From the NCBI GenBank assembly GCA_036562635.1, contig DATCJU010000143.1, positions 1 through 64,000 on the forward strand: a stretch of 64,000 nt of DNA. The letters are read 5' to 3'. The position numbers were made by a program, and so were the translations under genes. How positions within the stretch are numbered: the first letter of the stretch is position 1; every line of letters starts with the position of its first letter. This document shows, in pieces, positions 1 to 6,460 of this stretch. Source of the stretch: DATCJU01 sp036562635 (lineage in GTDB: Bacteria; Actinomycetota; Actinomycetes; Mycobacteriales; Pseudonocardiaceae). The notes under the pieces are model-generated. The model did no database searches. It was not told where the DNA came from and saw only the letters and a program-made list of their open reading frames with translations.

Positions 1-2
1 AG

Positions 3-1301
3 ACGGTGCTCACCGGCGGCGATGACGAGAGAATGCTGGCCCGGGGCATCTTCGACGCCTACCAGAACCTCAACCTGCGCTATTCCCAGATGGCACCGCT
101 CAACTTCTGGGAGGAGCGCAACACCGGGACGAACCTGCCCGCCCAGATCGAGCTCTACAACGCCGCGGGCACCGACCCGCACTACGAGTTCCTGTTCATG
201 GCCAAGGGCGGGGGCAGCGCGAACAAGACCTTCCTGTACCAGGAGACCAAGGCGCTGCTGAACCCGACCCGCCTGGCCCGGTTCCTGGACGAGAAGCTGC
301 GCAGCCTGGGCACGGCGGCCTGTCCGCCCTACCACCTGGCGATCGTCGTCGGCGGTATGTCGGCCGAGTACAACCTCAAGGTCGCCAAGCTCGCCTCGGC
401 ACGCTACCTGGACGAGCTGCCCACCTCCGGTTCACCGCTGGGACATGCCTTCCGGGACCTCGACCTGGAGCAGCAGGTGCTGGAGATGACCCAGCAGTTC
501 GGCATCGGCGCCCAGTTCGGTGGGAAGTACTTCTGCCACGACGTGCGGGTCATCCGCCTGCCGCGGCACGGTGCGTCCTGCCCGGTGGGTATCGCGGTGT
601 CCTGCTCGGCGGACCGGCAGGCCAAGGCCAAGATCACCCCGGAGGGGGTGTTCCTGGAGCAGTTGGAGCGTGACCCGGCCCGGTTCCTGCCGGACGTGCG
701 TGAGGACCAGCTGTCCGACGAGGTCGTCCGGATCGACCTGAACCGGCCGATGGACGAGATCCGCGCCGAGCTGTCCAAGCTGCCCGTCAAGACCCGGGTG
801 TCGCTGACCGGTCCGCTGGTGGTGGCCAGGGACATCGCCCACGCCAAGATCAAGGAGCGGTTGGACGCCGGCGAGCCGATGCCGGAGTACATGCGCAACC
901 ACCCGGTGTACTACGCGGGTCCGGCCAAGACCCCGGAGGGCTACGCCTCCGGTTCCTTCGGCCCCACCACCGCGGGTCGGATGGACTCCTACGTCGAGCA
1001 GTTCCAGGCGGCCGGCGGGTCGCTGGTGATGCTGGCCAAGGGCAACCGGTCCCGGCAGGTGACCGAGGCCTGCCGCAAGCACGGCGGGTTCTACCTCGGC
1101 TCGATCGGTGGCCCCGCCGCCCGGCTGGCCCAGGACTGCATCAAGAAGGTGGAGGTCCTGGAGTACCCGGAGCTCGGCATGGAGGCGGTCTGGCGGATCG
1201 AGGTGGAGGACTTCCCCGCGTTCGTCGTGGTCGACGACAAGGGGAACGACTTCTTCGCCGAGTCCAGCCAGCCGACGCTGCAGATCTCGTTCCGACGCTG
1301 A
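3..1301 (+). CDS. Class I fumarate hydratase, 5'-truncated by the window edge
   Basis: Iron-sulfur class I fumarase, interconverting fumarate and malate in the TCA cycle. About 432 residues are visible. The family is about 550 residues long in actinobacteria, and the frame is open to the first base, so roughly 120 N-terminal residues lie outside the window; the GTG at 6 is not taken as the start. Visible hallmarks are the glycine-rich GGGSANK stretch near residue 65, a Cys-Pro-Pro segment and a Cys-His-Asp segment that fit the cluster-binding N-domain, and a C-terminal swivel domain (GPLVVARDIAHAK, then YYAGPAKTPEGYASGSFGPTTAGRMD-type signature, here split over residues 295-330). The gene ends at a strong hairpin 10 bases beyond the stop. 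Family call firm; start not in view. Confidence 0.93.
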   Translation, partial: TVLTGGDDERMLARGIFDAYQNLNLRYSQMAPLNFWEERNTGTNLPAQIELYNAAGTDPHYEFLFMAKGGGSANKTFLYQETKALLNPTRLARFLDEKLRSLGTAACPPYHLAIVVGGMSAEYNLKVAKLASARYLDELPTSGSPLGHAFRDLDLEQQVLEMTQQFGIGAQFGGKYFCHDVRVIRLPRHGASCPVGIAVSCSADRQAKAKITPEGVFLEQLERDPARFLPDVREDQLSDEVVRIDLNRPMDEIRAELSKLPVKTRVSLTGPLVVARDIAHAKIKERLDAGEPMPEYMRNHPVYYAGPAKTPEGYASGSFGPTTAGRMDSYVEQFQAAGGSLVMLAKGNRSRQVTEACRKHGGFYLGSIGGPAARLAQDCIKKVEVLEYPELGMEAVWRIEVEDFPAFVVVDDKGNDFFAESSQPTLQISFRR

Positions 1302-1310
1302 ACCGACCCC

Positions 1311-1349
1311 GCCGGTGGGCGCCCGGAGCACGGTCGGGCGCCCACCGGC
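1311..1349 (+). terminator. GC hairpin terminator after the fumarase gene
   Basis: A perfect 15-bp inverted repeat with a 9-base loop begins 10 bases after the fumarase stop. It has no T-tract, like the intrinsic hairpins usual in actinobacteria. It faces the 1371-1405 hairpin that ends the opposing lipoprotein gene. Confidence 0.7.
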
Positions 1350-1370
1350 GTGTTCTCGAAGGGTGTTGTC

Positions 1371-1405
1371 CGGAGCGCTCCCAGACCGGACCGGGGAGCG
1401 CTCCG
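1371..1405 (-). terminator. Hairpin terminator after the lipoprotein gene
   Basis: A 12-bp perfect stem (CGGAGCGCTCCC and its complement) around an 11-base loop lies 3 bases past the minus-strand stop at 1409. With the hairpin at 1311-1349 it separates two convergent genes. Confidence 0.65.
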
Positions 1406-1408
1406 TCG

Positions 1409-1900
1409 TCACTGCTCCACCCGCTTGGCCTCCAGCACCACGACGCGCTCGCCCAGCGGCGTGTCCAGCTGAACGGTCAGGGGCGGGAAGCGCAGGTCCA
1501 TCGTGCACATCTGGGGCTTGGCCGGCACGGTCTCGGTGAGTACGACGCGCACCATCTTCGGGGTCTGCTCGGTCACCTCCGCGCTGACCTTGCCGCAGCC
1601 GCCCTCCCGTCCGTACATGCCCACGGCGTTCGCGTCCCCTTCCGGGGTCCACACCAGGCGGGGATAGTCCTCGGGCAGGGCCGTGGCGTCCACCTGTGCC
1701 TCGGCCAGGGCCCTGGCCCCCTCCGGGGGTTGCGGCATCAGCGGGTCCATGACTGCCGGCTCGGAGGTGACGGAACTGGGCGCCGTGGTCGTCGGCTCCA
1801 CCTGGGGGGCACCACCGAACCCGACCCCGCCCTCGTCGGCACAACCGGCGAGAACTGCCACCAACGCACCACCGATCAACGTACTCACAAGGCGCTTCAT
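1409..1900 (-). CDS. Secreted lipoprotein of unknown function
   Basis: A 163-residue exported lipoprotein. The N-terminus has two basic residues, a hydrophobic core and the lipobox LAGC with Cys20, so it should be processed by signal peptidase II and tethered to the outer face of the membrane. A Pro/Thr-rich linker (about residues 30-50) is followed by a beta-rich domain of about 105 residues containing two cysteines (in GGCGK and PQMCTMD) that may form a disulfide. The start ATG has an AGGAGG ribosome site. It diverges from the uronate dehydrogenase gene. I do not recognise the domain. Confidence 0.8.
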   Translation of the reverse strand: MKRLVSTLIGGALVAVLAGCADEGGVGFGGAPQVEPTTTAPSSVTSEPAVMDPLMPQPPEGARALAEAQVDATALPEDYPRLVWTPEGDANAVGMYGREGGCGKVSAEVTEQTPKMVRVVLTETVPAKPQMCTMDLRFPPLTVQLDTPLGERVVVLEAKRVEQ

Positions 1901-2122
1901 GCCTCCTGGACGGAGGAAACGGCGGAAGTGGTTGCCTGATGATTCCCTCGGCAGCAGTAGCCGACCGCCTGTTCCGGTACTCGTTGCTCACGGACAGGTC
2001 ACAACGACTCCCCCGAGTGCCAGAATCGACGGAAAGATCATCGACAGCCACCCGTACCCGAGGTGATGGCTCGGCGCCCGTCGCGGCGAGCCGTCCGGGC
2101 TCGTCACGGCGGAGGGAGAACC

Positions 2123-2947
2123 GTGGTCCGACGCATCCTGATCACCGGAGCTGCCGGGAGCATCGGCACCATGCTGCGGAGCCGCCTGGCCCGCCCCGAC
2201 CGGGTGTTGCGGCTGCTCGACGTCACCGCCCTGGCACCGGCGACTCCCGGGGAACGGGTCGAGCTGGTCCAGGCATCGGTCACCGACCTGCCCGCGCTCG
2301 AACAGGCCTGCACGGGGGTCGACGCCGTCGTCCACCTGGCCGGATACAGCGGGGAACGACCGTGGGCGGACATCCTGCAGGTCAACATCGACGGCACCCG
2401 GAACGCACTGGAGGCCGCGCGGCGACAGGGTGTGGGTCGGTTCGTGTTCGCCAGTTCCAACCACGCCGTCGGCTACGTGCCCCGGGGCGACGGTATGGCC
2501 GGGGACGACCTGTTCCCTCGGCCGGACACCCACTACGGCGTCGGCAAGGCGGCCGGGGAGGCACTGTGCAGCCTGTACGCCGACCGCTACGGCATGGACG
2601 TGATCTGCCTGCGCATCGGGACCTGTCAGGAACGTCCGACCGATCTGCGTGCCCTGGCGACGTGGCTCTCCCCCGACGACTGCGCCCGTCTGGTCGAGGC
2701 CTGTCTGACCGTCCCGTCACCCGGTTTCCGGGTGGTCTGGGGCGTCTCCGCCAACACCCGCCGTTGGTGGTCGCTGGAAGGGGCCAGGAGCCTCGGCTAC
2801 ACCCCACGCGACGACGCGGAACGGTTCGCCGCCGAGCTGGTCGCGGAGCACGGGGAGCCCGATCCCGCGGATCCGGTGCACCGCCTGGTCGGTGGCCCGT
2901 TCTGTTCCCCCGAGTTCGACGTGACGCGTGTCGAGGACGGCCGTTGA
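2123..2947 (+). CDS. NAD-dependent uronate dehydrogenase-like short-chain dehydrogenase
   Basis: A 274-residue extended SDR enzyme. Its best fit is uronate dehydrogenase, which oxidises glucuronate or galacturonate with NAD+ to the aldarolactone. Visible are the Rossmann motif GAAGSIG near residue 10, FASSNHAVGY (with the catalytic Ser), the YGVGK catalytic Tyr-Lys pair, an LRIGTCQ segment, and the LATWLSPDDCARLVEA, VVWGVSANTRRWW and LGYTPRDDAERF blocks that mark this subfamily. GTG at 2123 is chosen because GGAGGGAG lies 6 bases upstream; an in-frame ATG at 2063 would add a low-complexity Arg-rich extension. No other uronate catabolic gene is adjacent. A related sugar-nucleotide epimerase is less likely. 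Confidence 0.85.
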   Translation: MVRRILITGAAGSIGTMLRSRLARPDRVLRLLDVTALAPATPGERVELVQASVTDLPALEQACTGVDAVVHLAGYSGERPWADILQVNIDGTRNALEAARRQGVGRFVFASSNHAVGYVPRGDGMAGDDLFPRPDTHYGVGKAAGEALCSLYADRYGMDVICLRIGTCQERPTDLRALATWLSPDDCARLVEACLTVPSPGFRVVWGVSANTRRWWSLEGARSLGYTPRDDAERFAAELVAEHGEPDPADPVHRLVGGPFCSPEFDVTRVEDGR

Positions 2948-2998
2948 CCACGACCGACCCGTGTCCGGCGCTACGAGTTCACATCGGAAAGGGATTTC

Positions 2999-3391
2999 AT
3001 GGCGACGTGGCGTGACGTGCGCTCTTTCGTACGGCGGGAGTACCAGGTGATGAGCGAGGATTCGGACGAGATCCGGATCCTCTTCGAGTTCGACGACGAA
3101 CGCAGCCAGGTCATCGTGCTGGTCCGCGAAGTGCTGGACCGCCGGGAGGAATGGGTGCAGATCGCCTCACCCATCGGCCTGGCCGCGAACATCGACCTGA
3201 AGGCGATTCTGGAGGAGGTCGGCCACCGCAGTGTGGTCGGCGGACTGGTGATCATGGGGGAACACCTGGCGGTTCGCCACTCCCTGCCGCTGGCCAATCT
3301 CGACATCAACGAACTCGTGGACCCGCTTCATCTGTTGGCCGGGACGGCGGACCACCTCGAGGAGTTGTTCGGCGGCGGGGATCACTTCTGA
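2999..3391 (+). CDS. YbjN-like / type III secretion chaperone-fold protein
   Basis: A 130-residue soluble acidic protein. The pattern (an N-terminal helix, strands with a conserved IASPIG-type turn near residue 57, a valine-rich GGLVIMGEHLAVRHSLPLANLD strand pair, and a C-terminal helix ending in DHLEELFGGGD) resembles actinobacterial YbjN-domain proteins, which share the fold of type III secretion chaperones. No secretion system is present, so a generic protein-binding role is more likely, but the function is unknown. GGAAAGGG precedes the ATG. The last 10 bases overlap the convergent GNAT gene. The 51-base gap from the uronate dehydrogenase gene allows co-transcription. Confidence 0.75.
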   Translation: MATWRDVRSFVRREYQVMSEDSDEIRILFEFDDERSQVIVLVREVLDRREEWVQIASPIGLAANIDLKAILEEVGHRSVVGGLVIMGEHLAVRHSLPLANLDINELVDPLHLLAGTADHLEELFGGGDHF

Positions 3392-3954
3392 GCAGCGCCC
3401 GCCACGGCGGCCTCGGGAGCGAGTACGGACATGACGAGCGCGTCGTGTCGTTCCCCCTCCCACAGCAGGACCTGCCGCAGCCGCCCCTCCACCTGGAAAC
3501 CGCACCGGCGGTAGGCGCGGATGGCACGTTCGTTGAACGCGAACACCTCCAGCTGCACCCGGTGCAACCGCACCACGGTGAAGGCGTGGTCCAGCACCAG
3601 GCGGATCGCCTCCGGGCCGTAGCCCCGCCCCTGAGCTGCGGGGGCCAGTGCGATCCGTAGCCCGGCGGTCTCGTTGACCGGGTCGACGTCGAGCAGGACG
3701 ATCTCGCCGAGGAACTCGCCGTCGACCCGGTCCTCGATGGCCCAGTCGATCCGGTCGTCCTGCTCGGCACGACCGGCACACCACGCCCTGATCTGTTCCA
3801 GGGTGAAGTCGGTGTGCGTGCCGGTGAGCCGTCGCACCTCCGGATCCCGGGTGCTGGCGTGCAGTGCCTCGGCGTGCTGCGGCCCGAGGGGGACCAGCCG
3901 AATCCGCTCCCCCACCAACACGGGTTTGTGGGTCAGCGTCGCCCGATCGATCAC
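3382..3954 (-). CDS. GNAT acetyltransferase of the RimJ/RimL type
   Basis: A 190-residue acetyl-CoA-dependent N-acetyltransferase. Residues 12-45 (LVGERIRLVPLGPQHAEALH) form the typical RimJ/RimL opening. The acetyl-CoA loop is AAQGRGYGPEAIRLVLDHAF near residue 110, followed by HRVQLEVFAFNERAIRAYRRCGF and EGRLRQ, the canonical beta6-alpha4 and closing strands. The substrate cannot be read from the sequence; relatives act on ribosomal protein N-termini or small amines. The start is a GTG. The 3' end overlaps the convergent YbjN-like gene by 10 bases. Confidence 0.88.
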   Translation of the reverse strand: MIDRATLTHKPVLVGERIRLVPLGPQHAEALHASTRDPEVRRLTGTHTDFTLEQIRAWCAGRAEQDDRIDWAIEDRVDGEFLGEIVLLDVDPVNETAGLRIALAPAAQGRGYGPEAIRLVLDHAFTVVRLHRVQLEVFAFNERAIRAYRRCGFQVEGRLRQVLLWEGERHDALVMSVLAPEAAVAGAAQK

Positions 3955-4276
3955 GGGGAATGGCTACCAGTCTCCGGCGGTTCGGCGCAAGCGAATAACA
4001 CGCCGGCCGCCGCACCACCCGCCTTTCACCGGTGCACCGAAACCCCGTCGACCGGCGGGGACCACCGAAAACCACGCGGGACCCGAACCCCGCAGTGCGT
4101 GATCGACCACACACCGATTCCACCGGGATGTCCTCTCCCCGCGGTCGGTCGCCGGCCGAACCAGGTATCCGACACCACCGCGAATCTCCACCGACCGTTT
4201 ACCGCGCAACCACCGGAACTCACACCTGCGGGGGAATGTGCATCCGGACCGGCGAAAAAAGACTTGGCCGGCTACC
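3955..4276. other. Gene-free divergent spacer between the GNAT and rtcB genes
   Basis: A 335-base divergent interval holds the outward promoters of the GNAT gene and rtcB. I see no convincing small gene, RNA fold or strong repeat. An open frame continues upstream of the rtcB start, but its translation has no rtcB-like sequence before residue VAIDT. Confidence 0.5.
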
Positions 4277-4289
4277 TACTCTCGGTGAC
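4277..4289 (+). promoter_or_regulatory. -10 hexamer placing a leaderless start for rtcB
   Basis: TACTCT (4277-4282) fits the actinobacterial TAnnnT -10 motif and lies exactly 7 bases before GTG 4290. No Shine-Dalgarno sequence is present, so transcription probably begins at or beside the start codon. Confidence 0.45.
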
Positions 4290-5468
4290 GTGGCTATTGA
4301 CACCATCCGTGGCGAGCGCGTGGACATTCGACTGTGGACTCGGGCCGAGGAGGTCGAGTCCGCTGCGATGCAGCAGCTGCGCAACATCGCGTCGCTTCCG
4401 TGGGTGGTCAAGCACGTGGCCGTCATGCCCGACGTGCACTTCGGTAAGGGCGCGACCGTCGGCTCGGTCATCGCGATGCGGGACGCGGTCTCCCCGGCCG
4501 CGGTGGGCGTGGACATCGGCTGCGGCATGACCGCCGTGCGCACGTCGCTGACCGCAGAAGACCTGCCCGACAACCTGCGCCGGCTGCGCGCGGACATCGA
4601 GCACGCGGTGCCGGTCGGGTTCGCCCAGCACTCCGAACCGGTGTTCGACGAGCGGGACGCCGCCGACTGGGCGGACTTCTGGCGGGCGTTCGACAAGCTG
4701 ACCCCGGCAGTGCGCGACCAGGCGGCGAAGGCACGGCACCAGATGGGCACCCTGGGCGGCGGCAACCACTTCCTGGAGATCTGCCTGGACGAGACGGACC
4801 GGGTGTGGGTGATGCTGCACTCCGGGTCGCGAGGCATCGGGAACCTGCTGGCCCAGCACCACATCGAGGTGGCCAAGTCGCTGGCGCACAACCAGGACCT
4901 GCCCGACCCGGACCTCGCGGTGTTCCTGGCGCACACCCCGCAGATGGCGGCCTACCGGCACGACCTGTACTGGGCGCAGGAGTACGCCCGGCGGAACCGG
5001 TCGGTGATGATGCGGCTGACCTGCGACGTGCTGCGCCGGCACTTCCCGCAGGTCCGGTTCGACGAGCCGATCTCCTGCCACCACAACTACGTGGCGGAGG
5101 AGGTGCACTTCGGTGAGGAGCTGCTGGTGACCCGCAAGGGCGCCATCCGGGCCGGCCATGGGGACATGGGCATCATCCCGGGCTCCATGGGCACCGCCTC
5201 CTACATCGTGCGCGGTCTGGGCAACCCGGAGTCGTTCTGCTCCGCCTCGCACGGTGCCGGGCGGCGGATGTCGCGGAACCAGGCCCGCAAGCGGTTCACC
5301 GCGGAGGACCTGGCGCGGCAGACCGCGGGTGTGGAGTGCCGCAAGGACGCCGGGGTGGTCGACGAGATCCCCAGCGCCTACAAGGACATCGACCAGGTGA
5401 TCGCCAACCAGTCCGACCTGGTCGAGGTGGTGGCCAAGCTGCGCCAGATCGTCTGCGTCAAGGGCTGA
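4290..5468 (+). CDS. rtcB: RNA-splicing ligase RtcB
   Basis: A 392-residue GTP- and Mn-dependent 3'-5' RNA ligase that joins 2',3'-cyclic phosphate or 3'-phosphate ends to 5'-OH ends, in RNA repair. Signatures in order: VMPDVHFGKGATVGSVIA, GVDIGCGM (metal Cys), GGGNHFLE, LHSGSRG, ISCHHNYV, and SASHGAGRRMSR carrying the guanylylated His. Length is normal for the short bacterial type. GTG 4290 is preferred because it leaves the usual 15-16 residues before the first core strand and follows a TAnnnT box by 7 bases; an in-frame ATG at 4236 would add 18 atypical residues. No archease or RtcA gene is adjacent, so it stands alone. Confidence 0.95.
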   Translation: MAIDTIRGERVDIRLWTRAEEVESAAMQQLRNIASLPWVVKHVAVMPDVHFGKGATVGSVIAMRDAVSPAAVGVDIGCGMTAVRTSLTAEDLPDNLRRLRADIEHAVPVGFAQHSEPVFDERDAADWADFWRAFDKLTPAVRDQAAKARHQMGTLGGGNHFLEICLDETDRVWVMLHSGSRGIGNLLAQHHIEVAKSLAHNQDLPDPDLAVFLAHTPQMAAYRHDLYWAQEYARRNRSVMMRLTCDVLRRHFPQVRFDEPISCHHNYVAEEVHFGEELLVTRKGAIRAGHGDMGIIPGSMGTASYIVRGLGNPESFCSASHGAGRRMSRNQARKRFTAEDLARQTAGVECRKDAGVVDEIPSAYKDIDQVIANQSDLVEVVAKLRQIVCVKG

Positions 5469-5483
5469 ACCGCGACCGGACGC

Positions 5484-5524
5484 GAGGCCGTGACGCCCGG
5501 ACCCGGTCCGGGCGTCACGGCCTC
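5484..5524. terminator. Bidirectional hairpin between rtcB and the dioxygenase gene
   Basis: An 18-bp perfect stem around a 5-base loop lies 15 bases after the rtcB stop and 22 bases from the convergent dioxygenase stop. It is among the longest perfect hairpins in the window and can serve both genes. Confidence 0.75.
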
Positions 5525-5546
5525 GTCCCCTCTCCGGGTGTCCGGT

Positions 5547-6332
5547 TCAGCCGAACTGCACCGAACGCTTGGCCAGGCCGTACCAGAAGCCGTCGATGAC
5601 GGTGCGCTGGTCGGCCAGCTCGTCCTCGGCGGCGCCCAGCGCCACGAACAGTGGGGCGAAGTGTTCGGTGCGCGGGTGGGCGAGCCGACCGGCCGGTGCC
5701 TTGTGTTCGAAGTCCAGCAGGGCGTCGAGATCCTGTCGTTCCAGGGCCTCCCGACCCCACGCGTCGAACTCCGTCGACCAGCTCGGTGGGGTGGCGCCGG
5801 TGTGCCGCAGAGCGGCCAGGTTGTGGGTGAAGAAGCCACTGCCGATGATCAGTACGCCCTCGTCGCGCAACGGGGCGAGCCGACGCCCCAGCTCCAGCAG
5901 TCGTCGCGGCTCCAGGGTGGGCATGGAGATCTGTAGCACCGGGATGTCGGCCTGTGGGTACATCTCCATGAGCGGCACGTAGGCGCCGTGGTCCAGCCCC
6001 CGGTCGGGCACGTCCCGCACCGGGGTGTCCGGTCCGCGCAGCAGGGCCCGGACCTTCGCGGCCAGCTCGGGCGCCCCGGGGGCCGGGTAGCGCACACGGT
6101 AGTAGCGCTCGGGGAAACCCCAGAAGTCGTAGACCAGCGGGACGGTACGGGTCGCTCCGAGGGCGAGCGGGGCCTCCTCCCAGTGTGCCGAGACCACCAG
6201 GATCGCCCGGGGACGCGGCAGCCGGGCGGCCCAGTCGGCGAGCTGCTGCGGCCACAGCAGGTCGTCGGCCAGGGGTGGCGCTCCGTGGCTCAGGTACAGG
6301 GTGGGCAGGCGTGTCGGGTTCTCGGTGCTCAC
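5547..6332 (-). CDS. DODA-type (LigB family) extradiol ring-opening dioxygenase
   Basis: A 261-residue class III extradiol dioxygenase homologue of the YgiD/4,5-DOPA dioxygenase group, which uses non-haem Fe(II) or Zn to cleave catechols. Visible: LYLSHGAPPL (metal His), AILVVSAHWEE (second His), VYDFWGFPERYY, GLDHGAYVPLMEMYP, and GSGFFTHNL late in the chain. All expected metal or acid-base His residues are present. The start is placed at GTG 6332, which has GGGGGAGG 5 bases upstream; GTG 6347 would add five residues. The physiological catechol is unknown. A TGGTT-N8-AACCA palindrome precedes it. Confidence 0.88.
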   Translation of the reverse strand: MSTENPTRLPTLYLSHGAPPLADDLLWPQQLADWAARLPRPRAILVVSAHWEEAPLALGATRTVPLVYDFWGFPERYYRVRYPAPGAPELAAKVRALLRGPDTPVRDVPDRGLDHGAYVPLMEMYPQADIPVLQISMPTLEPRRLLELGRRLAPLRDEGVLIIGSGFFTHNLAALRHTGATPPSWSTEFDAWGREALERQDLDALLDFEHKAPAGRLAHPRTEHFAPLFVALGAAEDELADQRTVIDGFWYGLAKRSVQFG

Positions 6333-6357
6333 CACGGCCTCCCCCACAACACCCTCA

Positions 6358-6375
6358 TGGTTAAAAATTCAACCA
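6358..6375 (-). promoter_or_regulatory. TGGTT-N8-AACCA operator candidate before the dioxygenase gene
   Basis: A perfect 5-8-5 inverted repeat with an A-rich core stands out in this GC-rich DNA. It is 26 bases upstream of the chosen start, where a promoter or repressor site would sit. No regulator gene is adjacent. Confidence 0.4.
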
Positions 6376-6460
6376 CATAGAGCCGCGGGAGGCCAGACCA
6401 CCACTCCCGACAGTGCACTCCGTCGCTCGACGGACACACGGATCGGCGGTCGCGACCGGG

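Noticed and set aside
2063..2122. Longer start for the uronate dehydrogenase
   Set aside because: The extension is Arg-rich and unconserved, and a strong ribosome site lies just before GTG 2123.
4032..4289. N-terminal extension of RtcB from an upstream ATG
   Set aside because: The extra residues are low-complexity and absent from the family; the core begins at VAIDT.
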